Part shown: positions 1-9,600 of the stretch, piece by piece | How positions within the stretch are numbered: the first letter of the stretch is position 1 | Layout: each line of letters begins with the position of its first letter | From: an uncultured Prevotellaceae bacterium | GTDB lineage: Bacteria; Bacteroidota; Bacteroidia; Bacteroidales; Bacteroidaceae | Length of the DNA stretch: 64,000 nt | NCBI GenBank assembly: GCA_902778535.1 | Contig: CACYYG010000025.1 | Coordinates: 1-64,000, forward strand | Direction: 5' to 3' | Notes under the pieces: model-generated | What the model saw: the letters and a program-made list of their open reading frames with translations, nothing else | Database searches by the model: none | What the model was told of the DNA's origin: nothing | Program-made: the position numbers and the translations under genes

Positions 1-79
1 TAAGTCCATTTAAATTAAGCACTTAAAGGTACTCATTTTTGTCGAGATGACAAAGAAAAACGCTTCTTTTTTTGTGCCT

Positions 80-574
80 CTATGAATTATTCAGGTTAAG
101 GTCATTGTAAACTTTATAGTCATTGTAGGCTAATGCAAAGCCCGATAACACATCGTTCAGATCATAGTCATAGCCGCCCTGCTCAACCATAAACATCGCA
201 GTGGCTAAAGAAAACCAAAGCCACGGTTTCTCACGCGGGTTATCCAGTATGGACTTATCTGTTACTTTCAGATGTTGGTCAAGCCAGAACAAATGGTGGA
301 CCACACTGCGTATGTACTTCTCGGTGTCGTTGCCGTCCGACGGCGGTGCCCAGCGGCTGATGATGTCGCGCACGGTTTTCAGCCCGTGCTTGTGGTAATA
401 GGAAAAGAGCAGCATGAAGGCGGCACGCCAGCCGTATGCCATTGAACAGTACTGGCAGAAGCCTTTGTCAGTCTGATTGGCTCTCATGCCCACCCAGCGG
501 GTGGCAGTGAGGCGGATGTTCAGCGGGTTGTTGTTGCGGATGCCCCGCGGAACGGTTGGTTGTTTTGTACTCAT
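80..574 (-). CDS. P5-like structural/peptidase-like protein
   Basis: A protein of about 164 aa with an N-terminal RGIRNNNPLNIR motif, typical of small Bacteroidales proteins annotated as 'structural protein P5' (named after phage PRD1 P5). The rest is rich in Trp, Tyr and His, with no signal peptide or membrane segment. I start it at the internal ATG at 574 because a TAATTTTG promoter box lies at 618-625, which would leave the longer ATG (613) almost on the transcription start. The HU-related and smalltalk genes nearby form a group often seen together in Bacteroidales, perhaps of mobile or phage origin. The exact function is unknown; a role in cell-wall or phage-like structures is inference. 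Confidence 0.6.
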   Translation of the reverse strand: MSTKQPTVPRGIRNNNPLNIRLTATRWVGMRANQTDKGFCQYCSMAYGWRAAFMLLFSYYHKHGLKTVRDIISRWAPPSDGNDTEKYIRSVVHHLFWLDQHLKVTDKSILDNPREKPWLWFSLATAMFMVEQGGYDYDLNDVLSGFALAYNDYKVYNDLNLNNS

Positions 575-617
575 GGTTTTTTGAATGTTAGTGAAACAAA
601 TTGTTGTGGCCACGCCG

Positions 618-625
618 CAAAATTA
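618..625 (-). promoter_or_regulatory. Promoter -7 box for P5-like gene
   Basis: Reads TAATTTTG on the minus strand, matching the Bacteroidetes TAnnTTTG box. No clear TTTG lies 19-20 nt upstream; that stretch is a T run. Confidence 0.4.
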
Positions 626-655
626 GCTAACATTCTGCTAAGAAAAAAAAAAAAA

Positions 656-697
656 CGAAAAAAAAGTTAAAACGGTCACGGCGATGCCGTTTTTAAC
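656..697 (-). terminator. Rho-independent terminator of the 46-aa peptide gene
   Basis: GTTAAAACGG (666-675) pairs with CCGTTTTTAAC (687-697) with one bulge. On the minus strand the hairpin is followed by a run of eight T. It lies just downstream of the minus-strand small ORF at 735-875. Confidence 0.7.
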
Positions 698-734
698 CTG
701 TGTTAAGACATTGACACAGATTTTAACGCCCTAT

Positions 735-875
735 TCAGGCGCCCAGCACGTCCTCGGGACGGTAGCCGCGGCGAAGGATGCGGCGGTTGGTAAGCACCAC
801 ATGCAGCACGAAGCCGCACAGCAGCCCGGCCAGGAAGACGGCTGCGAAAAGCAGGACGTTCGCAACGCAGAACAT
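735..875 (-). CDS. 46-aa single-pass membrane peptide, unknown function
   Basis: A short ORF encoding 46 aa. It begins MFCVANVLLF, continues as a hydrophobic segment of about 25 residues, and ends in a basic tail with TNRRILRRGYRPEDVLGA. This suggests one transmembrane helix with a cytoplasmic positive tail. It has a full promoter (TTTG-N20-TAATTTTG) whose -7 box ends 4 nt before the ATG, so the mRNA would be nearly leaderless, and a hairpin terminator downstream. It is divergent from the HU-related gene. I do not recognise a family. Confidence 0.6.
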   Translation of the reverse strand: MFCVANVLLFAAVFLAGLLCGFVLHVVLTNRRILRRGYRPEDVLGA

Positions 876-879
876 GGTG

Positions 880-911
880 CAAAATTAGTGAAAATATATG
901 AAAAATGCAAA
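880..911 (-). promoter_or_regulatory. Promoter of the 46-aa peptide gene
   Basis: Minus strand: TTTG (908-911), 20 nt spacer, TAATTTTG (880-887). This is a full match to the Bacteroidetes sigma-ABfr consensus and lies 4 nt before the ATG. Confidence 0.7.
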
Positions 912-949
912 TCGCCGACCATGCGCAGCGCGCCCAACATGCGTGCGCT

Positions 950-981
950 ATTGAAAAAACGTATAAGTCGGCGTAACTTTG
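950..981 (+). promoter_or_regulatory. Promoter of HU-related gene
   Basis: ATTG (950-953), 20 nt spacer, TAACTTTG (974-981). The predicted leader to the ATG at 1025 is about 38 nt. Confidence 0.65.
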
Positions 982-1024
982 CACCGATATTTTTCACATT
1001 GTCTCACTAATACTTCATTCTGCT

Positions 1025-1498
1025 ATGCTTAAACTTAATTTCTACAAAGACAAGCGCCAGGGCAACGTCAACTGCGGCAAGGTCTACGGCCGCGTCAAGA
1101 ACTCGTCGCCCGTCGGCCTCGAGGAGCTGGCTGACCACATGCACAGCCACGGCACCGTGTTCTCGCCTGGCGTCATCAAGGGTGTGCTCACCGACATGAT
1201 CCGCTGCATCCGCGAGCTGTGCCTCATGGGCCAGCCCGTCAAGCTCGAAAACCTCTGCATCATCAGTGCTCAGGTGACCTCTACTCCCGCCGACGATGTC
1301 GAGAGCTTCGAACTGAAGGCTAACGTCAAGAGCACGAAGCTGCGCTTCACCGCCACCGGCGCGTCGGTTCCCAAGGAGGTGACGAAGGTTGCCAAGCTCG
1401 AGTACACATCTCTGGCCGAGCGCATCCGCAAGGGCGAAATCGAGCTCTCCGACAAGAAGGGCGAGTACATCGCAGGCGAACCCGTTGTCAATCCCTAA
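1025..1498 (+). CDS. HU-related DNA-binding protein (HU_rel family)
   Basis: A 157-aa protein of the HU-related family common in Bacteroidales (TIGR01201 type). The N-terminal half (residues ~5-90) follows the HU/IHF fold, beginning FYKDKRQGNVNCGKVYGRV and including a VKLENLC strand. A family-specific extension follows, ending EYIAGEPVVNP. The role is probably nucleoid or local DNA binding. It is followed after 12 nt by the smalltalk ORF, the usual arrangement, and preceded by a good promoter. Confidence 0.85.
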   Translation: MLKLNFYKDKRQGNVNCGKVYGRVKNSSPVGLEELADHMHSHGTVFSPGVIKGVLTDMIRCIRELCLMGQPVKLENLCIISAQVTSTPADDVESFELKANVKSTKLRFTATGASVPKEVTKVAKLEYTSLAERIRKGEIELSDKKGEYIAGEPVVNP

Positions 1499-1510
1499 AG
1501 CCGTTGAGCC

Positions 1511-1648
1511 ATGAGCGTGTTCAGCAAAATCGGCGACAAGGTCTGGGCGGCTATCAAGCGCAAGGCCGTAGAAGTGCTGGTGGCCATGCTTACGGCAGCC
1601 ATCACGGCACTCACCACAACGAGCTGCATGGGGTTCGGTCCTATCTAA
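1511..1648 (+). CDS. Smalltalk protein
   Basis: A 45-aa ORF: a charged amphipathic N-terminus (FSKIGDKVWAAIKRKAVEVL) followed by an Ala/Thr-rich hydrophobic segment ending TTTSCMGFGPI. This agrees with 'smalltalk' peptides, which sit directly after HU-related genes in Bacteroides and Prevotella and usually end near a Thr-Ser-Cys motif. It is longer than the ~30 aa typical of the family. The function is unknown; it is co-transcribed with the HU-related gene and followed by a terminator. Confidence 0.75.
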   Translation: MSVFSKIGDKVWAAIKRKAVEVLVAMLTAAITALTTTSCMGFGPI

Positions 1649-1687
1649 GTGTTCGTTATCAGTTTTCTGAAAGTCTTTTGCAACGAG

Positions 1688-1724
1688 AAGGACGTCTGCC
1701 TGTGAAGGTAGGCGTCTTTCTTTT
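1688..1724 (+). terminator. Terminator of HU/smalltalk operon
   Basis: AAGGACGTCTGCCT (1688-1701) pairs with AGGTAGGCGTCTTT (1706-1719), allowing G-U pairs, and is followed by CTTTT. Confidence 0.75.
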
Positions 1725-1762
1725 ATGGCAACATCACGAACATCACATCACGTAGATAACGC

Positions 1763-1797
1763 GAAGCACTTTGTTTCGGTGCTTGAAACACTTTGTG
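1763..1797. repeat. GAAACACTTTGTTTC-type repeat, two units
   Basis: Units at 1763-1777 (GAAGCACTTTGTTTC) and 1785-1797 (GAAACACTTTGTG). The same word, in both orientations, forms a five-unit cluster at 18001-18120. It lies in the 262-nt gap between smalltalk and the DUF6377 gene, which otherwise holds only the terminator and a promoter box. Confidence 0.6.
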
Positions 1798-1865
1798 TAC
1801 GTTATAGCTACAAATCGCTAAAAGTTAATTTTTGAAAATCATTCGGCCGTTTGGTTTGTTTTTCT

Positions 1866-1873
1866 TAACTTTG
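1866..1873 (+). promoter_or_regulatory. Promoter -7 box for the TPR/DUF6377 gene
   Basis: TAACTTTG 37 nt before the ATG. The T-rich upstream stretch has no exactly spaced TTTG. Confidence 0.45.
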
Positions 1874-1910
1874 TCAACAATTTGGCAATGGTATTTAAGG
1901 AAAACCGACT

Positions 1911-3512
1911 ATGAAACACTATATATGCTGTCTCTTCTGCCTGCTCCTCCCTGCCTTCACCATGCTGGCGCAAGAGGAGAAGGACATAGACTACTGGCTT
2001 GAGAAACTCGACGCCAGCCTGGACAGCCGCGACCGCTTCGAGCAGGCACGCGCACAGAGGATTGACTCGCTGCGACGACAGCTGCTGACAACACACGACG
2101 ACGAAGAGGGCTTCCTGCTGGCCTACAGTCTCTACGACGAATACAGGAGCTACTGCTATGACTCTGCCCGCCACTATGCCTACGACTGCCTTGACAGGGC
2201 AAGGGCTCAGGAACGGGGCGACCGCATCGCGATGGCACAGAACGCCATCGCCTTCTCGCTCATCTCGGCCGGCATTCTCAGCGAAGCACGCGACGTGCTG
2301 GGCACCATCAGCCGCGACGACCTCACAGGCCAGCTGCTGGCCGACTACTACGAGCACCAGTGCCAGCTGTGGCGCTCAATGGCCGACTATGTGCACGAGG
2401 AGCCGTTCTACACCAAGTATATCACGACGAGCAATGCCTATCTCGACTCGCTGAAGGCGATGACGCCCGAGGGCACCGCCCTCTGGTGGTCGTACACCGG
2501 CTCGCGGCAGATGCGCGACCGCCAGTATGAAGAGGCGCTGACGTCGTTCGGCAAGGTGCTGCAGAAGGGCGACAGCATAGGGCTGCACCTGAAGGCGATG
2601 ACCTACGCCGAGATGGCGTGGGCCTACATCTGGCAGGGCGACGAGGACAGGGCCATCGTGAAGTTTGCACAGTCGGCCATTGCCGACAACGAGAGCGCCA
2701 CACGCGAGATTACGGCGCTCTACCATCTGTCGCGCCTCATCTACAAACGCGGCGACTATGAGCGCGCCAGCCGCTATGTGCACCAGGCGCTGGAGGACGT
2801 CAACTTCTACAACAGCCGCCTGCGCAAGGTGGAGATCAACGACATCCTGCCCATCATCGAGCAGGACCGCTATGAGGCGGTGCGCAGCCAGCGCAACTGG
2901 CTCTTTGCCACCACGGCGCTCACGGTGCTGCTGCTGGCAGGCGCGCTGTGGAGCTACTGGTTCATACGCCGCAAGAACCGCAAGCTGACGGAGGCACGGG
3001 CCGAGATTGCAGCGCGCATGGAGGAGCTGCAGGAGGCCAACCGCAAGCTGGTGGAGGCCGACAAGATCAAGACGGCATACATAGGGCGCTCGTTCTATTC
3101 CAACGCCGAGTTCATCGGGAAGCTGGAGAAGGTCTATCTGGCCATCGACCGCAAAATCACCGCCAAACAGTATGACGATCTGCGCTACACGCTGAAGCAG
3201 TCGACGCTGAACAGCGAGCGAGAGAGCATGTATGAGGCGTTCGACGACACATTCCTCAAGCTGTTTCCGAACTTCGTGGAGCGCTTCAACCTGCTGTTCG
3301 ACGAGGCCGACCGCAAGATGCCGCCCAATGACCATTCGCTGACCAGCGAGATGCGCATCTTCGCACTCATACGACTGGGCATCAGCGACAGCGAGCGAAT
3401 AGCCAAGTTCCTCGACTACTCCGTTCACACCGTGAACACCTACAAGACGCGCATCAAAAACCGCTCGACTGCCGACAACGACAAGTTTGAGAGCCTCGTC
3501 ATGCAGATATAG
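1911..3512 (+). CDS. TPR/DUF6377 membrane regulator
   Basis: A 533-aa protein with an N-terminal signal sequence (MKHYICCLFCLLLPAFTMLA), then TPR-like helices (residues ~60-310), one transmembrane segment (~330-350, after RNWLFATTALTVLLLAGALW), a short coiled coil, and a C-terminal DUF6377 domain. The last ~50 residues (RIFALIRLGISDSERIAKFL, then DYSVHTVNTYKTRIKNR) form a LuxR-like helix-turn-helix. The family is thought to sense a periplasmic signal and regulate neighbouring glycan genes. It stands directly upstream of a GH31 operon and is its likely regulator (inference). Transcription is from its own promoter at about 1866. Confidence 0.8.
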   Translation: MKHYICCLFCLLLPAFTMLAQEEKDIDYWLEKLDASLDSRDRFEQARAQRIDSLRRQLLTTHDDEEGFLLAYSLYDEYRSYCYDSARHYAYDCLDRARAQERGDRIAMAQNAIAFSLISAGILSEARDVLGTISRDDLTGQLLADYYEHQCQLWRSMADYVHEEPFYTKYITTSNAYLDSLKAMTPEGTALWWSYTGSRQMRDRQYEEALTSFGKVLQKGDSIGLHLKAMTYAEMAWAYIWQGDEDRAIVKFAQSAIADNESATREITALYHLSRLIYKRGDYERASRYVHQALEDVNFYNSRLRKVEINDILPIIEQDRYEAVRSQRNWLFATTALTVLLLAGALWSYWFIRRKNRKLTEARAEIAARMEELQEANRKLVEADKIKTAYIGRSFYSNAEFIGKLEKVYLAIDRKITAKQYDDLRYTLKQSTLNSERESMYEAFDDTFLKLFPNFVERFNLLFDEADRKMPPNDHSLTSEMRIFALIRLGISDSERIAKFLDYSVHTVNTYKTRIKNRSTADNDKFESLVMQI

Positions 3513-3658
3513 ACGGCCTCCACGGCCATTGACTTGATTGATACAAGTTGCTGATTCAAAAGTCGAGAAACGACTAAGAATCAGTAACTTGCATTTTGTA
3601 TAACCGTGATATGAGTAATACATTCCTTATTTTATATGCACGTGCGTAGGAATAGGCT

Positions 3659-3666
3659 TAACTTTG
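3659..3666 (+). promoter_or_regulatory. Promoter -7 box of the GH31 operon
   Basis: TAACTTTG 32 nt before the ATG at 3699. It lies downstream of the alternative ATG at 3636, which excludes that longer start. The -33 element is weak. Confidence 0.5.
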
Positions 3667-3698
3667 CATCGGAAAACCAAAAAGACCAACTATTGAAT

Positions 3699-5951
3699 AT
3701 GAAAAGACTTCAACTATTGCTATTCATGGTGCTCGGCTGCATGGCGTCGCTGACGGCACAGCCGAACAATCCCGTGGCCAATGCCGACGCCGTGGTGACT
3801 GCCGGCAAGGCACGCTTCACGGTGCTCACTCCTGAAATGATACGCATCCAATACAGCGAGCGCGCACTGTTTGAAGACCGCGCCACCTTTGCCGTGGTCA
3901 ACCGCCGACTGCCCGTGCCACAGTTTACAAAGGAAGAGAAGGACGGCTACCTCTACATCAAGACCAACACACTGACGCTTAAATATAAAATAGGTGAAAA
4001 GATTGACGCCGAGAATCCCAGTGACCGGGTGCTCAGCATCAGCATGCAGCTGAACGGCAGGCCCGTGGTGTGGTATCCCGGCAAGGACGACGCCCTCAAC
4101 CTGAAGGGCACTACCCGGACACTGGACGGCCAGATAGGCGACAACAAACGGCAGGAGCTGGAGAACGGACTGCTGTCGCGTGCCGGATGGGCCGTCATCG
4201 ACGAGTCGCCCCTCACACGTCGTGGCGACGGCAGCACCACCTTCGCCTTCGACGGACAGCAGGACGGCATAGAATGGGTGGCAGAGCCGGTAGACAAGCA
4301 GGCCATAGACTGGTATTTCATGGGCTATGGCCACCAGTACAAGAAAGCCTTGGGCGACTACATCAAGATTGCCGGACGCCAGCCCATGCCGCCGCTCTAC
4401 GTCCTGGGCTACTGGTACAGCAAGTACCAGCGCTACACCAGCGATGAGTTCATGGAGATTGTCAACGACGTGAAGCGCAACCAGATTCCTATGGACGTGA
4501 TGATTTTCGACATGGACTGGCACACGCAGGGCTGGACAGGCTGGACATGGGACAGCACTGCCATTCCCGACCCCGTGGGCCTCATCGACTGGATGCACCA
4601 CAACGGTCTGAAGGTGAGTCTCAACCTGCATCCTGCCGACGGCGTTGACGACGACGAGGACTTCTTCCAGGAGCTGCGCTCCGACATGGGGCTGCCTGCT
4701 ACGGCGAAAGTCGTGCCCTGGAACCTGAGCGACAAGAAGTTCTATCACAACATGTTCCGACGCATCATCAGAGCACGTGAGCAGCAGGGCGTCGACTTCT
4801 GGTGGCTCGACTGGCAGCAGAACCTCACCAGCAAGTATGTCGACGGGCTGGGCGAGACATTCTGGTGCAACCATGTGTTCTACAACGACATGCGCCTCAA
4901 CCGTCCAAACCATAGGCCGCTCATCTTCCACCGCTGGGGCGGACTGGGCAGCCACCGCTACCCCATAGGCTTCTCGGGCGACTCCTTTACTACTTACGGC
5001 ACACTGGCCTGGCAGCCTTACTTCACGGCAACGGCCTCCAACGTGTGCTTCGGCTATTGGGGCCACGACCTGGGAGGACACCAGCAGACAGGCGACAACG
5101 ACCCGGAGATCTACCTGCGCTGGATGCAGTACGGCGTCTTCACACCCATCTTCCGTACTCATGCCACCAACTGGACGGGCATTGAGCGCCGCATCTGGAA
5201 GTACGACAACTTCCCCCTCCTGCTCGAGACGGTGAAGCTGCGCTATGCCCTCATGCCCTATATCTACACCGCCTGCCGCCAGGCCTACGACACTGGCGTC
5301 AGCCTCTGCCGTCCACTCTACTACGAGTGGCCCGAGCAGAACGAGAGCTACCTCTATGAAGACGAGTATATGTTTGGCGACGATATCCTTGTGGCTCCTG
5401 TGGTCAGCCCGTCGGGTGCCGACGGAAAAGCAGTGCGCCGCACATGGCTGCCGGAAGGGCGCTGGTTTGACGTATGCCGCAATCAGGTAGTGGAAGGCAA
5501 GCGCTCGTTCACCGACAGCTATACGCAGCAGGAGATACCCTATTTCTACCGTGCTGGCAGCATCATCGTCAACAACCCGCCAATGATGAACCTCAACACA
5601 CGTCCCGACCGCCTTATCATCAAGGTGGTACCCGGAGGCGACGGCCAGACCTCGCTCTATGAGGACGAGGGCGACACCGAGGCCTACAAGGACGGCGAAT
5701 TCACCACCACCACGATGCGCCATCAGGGCAATGCTCTCACCATCGAGCCGCGGCAGGGCAGTTTCAAGGGAATGTCTGAGGCACGCGCCTACACCGTGGA
5801 GTTCATAGGCACCGACCGCCCGCAGGCTGTCAGCATCAATGGCACCAAATGCAGTAATGGTGTGTGGAACTATGATGCCCAGAGCCGACAGGTCACCGTC
5901 TATGTGCCCATCACAGCATGCAGCGAAACCATTAAAATAGAACTTAACTAA
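3699..5951 (+). CDS. Glycoside hydrolase family 31 enzyme (copy 1)
   Basis: A secreted 750-aa GH31 enzyme. Signal peptide MKRLQLLLFMVLGCMASLTA; N-terminal beta-sandwich to ~225; TIM barrel from ~PPLYVLGYWYSKYQRY; C-terminal sheet domains. The nucleophile is probably D371 (FWWLDWQQN) and the acid/base D428 (GFSGDSF). GH31 enzymes cleave alpha-glucosidic or alpha-xylosidic bonds; the substrate cannot be told here. A SusE/F-like binding protein follows after 3 nt. It is closely related to the GH31 at 14782, which suggests duplication. The start is set by the promoter at 3659 and the signal peptide. Confidence 0.9.
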   Translation: MKRLQLLLFMVLGCMASLTAQPNNPVANADAVVTAGKARFTVLTPEMIRIQYSERALFEDRATFAVVNRRLPVPQFTKEEKDGYLYIKTNTLTLKYKIGEKIDAENPSDRVLSISMQLNGRPVVWYPGKDDALNLKGTTRTLDGQIGDNKRQELENGLLSRAGWAVIDESPLTRRGDGSTTFAFDGQQDGIEWVAEPVDKQAIDWYFMGYGHQYKKALGDYIKIAGRQPMPPLYVLGYWYSKYQRYTSDEFMEIVNDVKRNQIPMDVMIFDMDWHTQGWTGWTWDSTAIPDPVGLIDWMHHNGLKVSLNLHPADGVDDDEDFFQELRSDMGLPATAKVVPWNLSDKKFYHNMFRRIIRAREQQGVDFWWLDWQQNLTSKYVDGLGETFWCNHVFYNDMRLNRPNHRPLIFHRWGGLGSHRYPIGFSGDSFTTYGTLAWQPYFTATASNVCFGYWGHDLGGHQQTGDNDPEIYLRWMQYGVFTPIFRTHATNWTGIERRIWKYDNFPLLLETVKLRYALMPYIYTACRQAYDTGVSLCRPLYYEWPEQNESYLYEDEYMFGDDILVAPVVSPSGADGKAVRRTWLPEGRWFDVCRNQVVEGKRSFTDSYTQQEIPYFYRAGSIIVNNPPMMNLNTRPDRLIIKVVPGGDGQTSLYEDEGDTEAYKDGEFTTTTMRHQGNALTIEPRQGSFKGMSEARAYTVEFIGTDRPQAVSINGTKCSNGVWNYDAQSRQVTVYVPITACSETIKIELN

Positions 5952-5954
5952 AAT

Positions 5955-6680
5955 ATGAAACGAATCATCTTTACACTATTGTCGCTGCTGGCCTTCACAG
6001 GTCTTTCAGCACAGGCATATCAGGAGTTGTGGGCAGTGGGCTCAGCAGTACCGGGCGGCGCACAGAAGCTGGAGAAAGTAGCCGATGGCGACTTTAAGTT
6101 CGTAGGCAAACTGACGGCTGGCGAGCTGCGCATCCAGACACAGCGCAAGGCTGGAGCCGACACACGCTACCTGAATCCGCTGCTGCCCGATGCCAACATC
6201 GTCAACCACGGCTTGGCTTACAGCGAGAGCTCTGAGGCCGGCAACACCTGGCAGGTGGTGGTGAGCGAAGACCGCTACCGCTTCCATGTCAATGCTAATG
6301 TCAGGGTGCTTAAGGGCGAGATTGTGCAGCCTTGGGGCGAGCTCTTCATTGCAGGCGGCGCTACCGAGGTAGGCTGGAAATGTGAGGGCAAGATGCTGCT
6401 GATGCAGCAGAGCCTCGACAATCCCTACGTCTGGACATGGGAAGGCGAGCTGAAGAATCATCCCGACGTAGAGGAGAGCCGCAGCTTCAAGTTCCAGGGA
6501 CAGGACCGCTGGAATCCGAAGAGCCTGCATCCCTTCGTGCAGGACACCGACATTCTGCGTGAGCAGCACCTGCGCACGGGTGGCAGCGACACGAAGTGGA
6601 CTATCACACAGGAAGGTCGCTATCGCATCACCATTGACCTGCTCAACGAAACAGTAACAGCAAAATTAGTAACTAAATAA
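5955..6680 (+). CDS. SusE/SusF-like carbohydrate-binding protein (copy 1)
   Basis: A 241-aa secreted protein: signal peptide MKRIIFTLLSLLAFTGLSAQ, then two beta-sandwich modules, the second starting ELFIAGGATEVGWKCEG and ending in a strand GRYRITIDLLNETVTAKLV. The modules resemble the C-terminal starch-binding domains of SusE/SusF. SusE/F are lipoproteins, but no lipobox cysteine is seen here, so it may be periplasmic or reach the surface by another route. A paralogue at 17193 occupies the same position after a GH31 gene, so the pair probably work together on one glycan. Confidence 0.7.
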   Translation: MKRIIFTLLSLLAFTGLSAQAYQELWAVGSAVPGGAQKLEKVADGDFKFVGKLTAGELRIQTQRKAGADTRYLNPLLPDANIVNHGLAYSESSEAGNTWQVVVSEDRYRFHVNANVRVLKGEIVQPWGELFIAGGATEVGWKCEGKMLLMQQSLDNPYVWTWEGELKNHPDVEESRSFKFQGQDRWNPKSLHPFVQDTDILREQHLRTGGSDTKWTITQEGRYRITIDLLNETVTAKLVTK

Positions 6681-6693
6681 TCTTAACTGACTT

Positions 6694-9600
6694 ATGAAGA
6701 AGAATTTACTCATCACGCTCCTCTGCGCCGTAGGAGCATTGTGGAGCAACGAGGCTCAGGCCTTGGAGCAGAAAGACGGCGTCTATCAGATTGCTACGGC
6801 ACAGGATCTTGTCGACTTCTCTGCCATCGTGGCTGGAGGCGAGCAGGCCGCCAACGCCGTGCTGACTGCCAACATCGACATGACACCGGTGGAAGGCTTT
6901 ACGCCCATCGGCTCAGTGGCCACGCCTTACAAGGGAACGTTTGACGGCCAGGAGCACATCATCAGCAACCTCTACATCAACCTGCCCGAGCAGGAGTATG
7001 TCGGATTGTTCGGCGTGCTCAACAATGGTGCTTACATCAAGAATGTGGTGATGGATGAGCTGTGCGAAATCAACGGCAAGTGCTTTGTCGGCGGCATCGC
7101 CGGCGGTACCAACGGCGGCGGAACAGTCACCTTCGAGAACTGCGGCAATGCCGGCATGGTGGGTGCACAGGAGCAGAACGCTGCCGGCATCATCGGCGTG
7201 AGCATGGGCAGCCAGTGCGGCATCAGGCTCATTCGCTGCTTCAATGTAGGCGGCGTGGCTGGAGCACGCGAGAGCGCAGCCCTCTGCGGATGGGTTGGCG
7301 ACAACGGCAGCGAGATTACCAACTGCTACAACGCTGGCTGGGTATCGGGCGTCGACGGCACCAACTATCTATGGCGCAACGGCAACGGCAAGGGCACGGG
7401 CAACTACGACAGCTACGGTGCTCAGGGCGAAGCCATCAGCGACAATCCACTTGACCTGGAGAGCGGCATGGTGGCCTACAAGATGAACGGCAACCAGTCG
7501 GAAAATGTCATCTGGTATCAGACCCTCGGCGCCGACAGATTCCCTGTTCCCTTCGCTTCCCACGGCGTGGTCTACGCTGTTGGCGACCTCAACTGCGACG
7601 GCTCGTCGAAGGGCGGCGAGACAACATTCTCGAACAGCAACGAGTCGAACCGCGACCCGCACCAGTTTACGAAGGGCATCTGCACGGTCTGTGGTGAAGT
7701 GGATGTTGACTACCTCGCTCACGACGACGGTTTCTACACCCTTACCAATGCCGACGACCTCGCTTGGTTTGCCGCATTGGTCAATCACGGACACAAGAAG
7801 GTGAACGCCCGCCTCGGTGCCGACATCGATTTCACTTCCTACACACAGCAGGACGTGATGATTGGCGGCGATGCTTACGCTGCCAATGAAAACGACGACA
7901 AGATGGCCTTCGAGGGCGGCATCTTCGACGGTCAGGGACATACCATCACCATCAACTATAACGTGAGCTACGACGGCGTGGCTCTCTTCAAGGTGGTGCG
8001 CGACGCCAACATCCGCAACCTCATGGTGAAGGGTGCCATTGAAAGCACCGAGCGCTTCATCGGCGGACTGGGCTATGTGAGCCGCGGCAACAGCACCTTC
8101 GAGAACATCATCGTCGATGTTGACATCACGGGCAGCTATGCCGGCGATGCCACCGACGGCGGCTTCTTCGCCGTTTGTCACGAGTATGCCACCTTCCGCA
8201 ACTGTGCCTTCATCGGCTCAATGATTGCTCCCGACAGCGAGGGCAGCGCAGCCATCATCGGCTATGCCCACGGCTCGGTGGAGACCAAGATTGAGAACTG
8301 CTACGTAGCAGCCCGCGAGATGATACTCACCGGCAACTCCACGCTGCTGGCCCGCCACGTCGACAACCGCATCAACTGCTACTTCACCGACAACGTGCTC
8401 TACAACGACGATGCTGCCACGATGGTGGCACAGGAGACACTGGCCACTGGCGAGCTCTGCTTCCTCATCAACAAGGGCGGCAACACTGATGCCTGGCGCC
8501 AGAACCTGGGTCAGGACGCCTACCCCGTTCCCTTCGCCGACCACGCTATGGTCTATGCCAACGGTGGCGAATACTGCGACGGCACCATGAAACCCGACAT
8601 CACCTATAGCAACACTGAGGGCGACATCGTGCGCGACGAGCACCAGTATGCCAATGACATCTGCTCAGTTTGCGGTGCTCGCATCATCCGCAACGTCCAG
8701 CAGCTGCTGGCGCTGGCCGACGCTGTGAACAAGGGCGAGGAGACACGCTTCATCGCCGTCGACATGGTGGAGGACATCGACCTGAAGGGCATCAACGGCT
8801 TCGAGGGCATCGGCACACGCTACGACGAGGAGACCGGCGAGGTGAACGAAGAGGGCAACCCCATCATGCAGGATGTAAAGCATCCCTTCAACGGCATCTT
8901 CGACGGCCACGGACACAAGGTGTCGAACATGCTCATCGATGTTCAGGCTGGCAACAAGGGCTTCATCGGCTTCATACAGGCTGGTTCTACCGTGAAGAAT
9001 CTCATTGTTGACAACACCTGCGAGATCTACTCTATCGGCTGGTCGGCCGGCATCGTCGGTGCTTCCACCGGCAAGGGTACGCTCACCATCGAGAACTGCG
9101 GCAACGAGGCTTTGGTCAACGTAGGTGTCGACGGTCCCAACGGAGCCGGCATCCTGGGCGTCAACGACCGCAGCGAGGCTACTGTGCGCATTATCAACTG
9201 CTACAACACGGGCGACATCATCGGACAGCGTGAGTGCGGCGCCATCTCTGGATGGCTGGGCGACAACTTCGAGGTTGTCAACTGCTACAACAGCGGCATC
9301 GTGGCTCCCGAGGCTGTCGACGGCATCCGCACCTTTGCCCGCTACAATGGTGGCGACGGCGACACACGCTTCGTCAACTGCTTTGAGGTAGCCGGCACAC
9401 AGGTACAGGCAGCCGAGTTCGACGACGTCGCCTCAGGCAAACTGTGCTACGATCTGAACCAGGGCGCAGGCACTACGGTCTTCTACCAGACCCTCGGCAC
9501 CGACGAGCATCCCATTCTCGACGCCACCCACGGCATCGTCATCATGAAGGACGGCCAGTATGTGAACGGAGAAGAGGACGCTATCGAAACCGTGACCGTC

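Noticed and set aside
684..1010. Plus-strand ORF of 108 aa before the HU-related gene
   Set aside because: It is antisense to a better-supported small gene and runs through both promoters and the terminator.
2376..3623. 415-aa ORF antisense to the DUF6377 gene
   Set aside because: Low-complexity Leu/Val/Ala-rich translation, no family features; it is a shadow of the sense gene.
3720..5723. 667-aa ORF antisense to the first GH31 gene
   Set aside because: GC-rich coding sequence gives long open antisense frames; the sense strand has full GH31 signatures.
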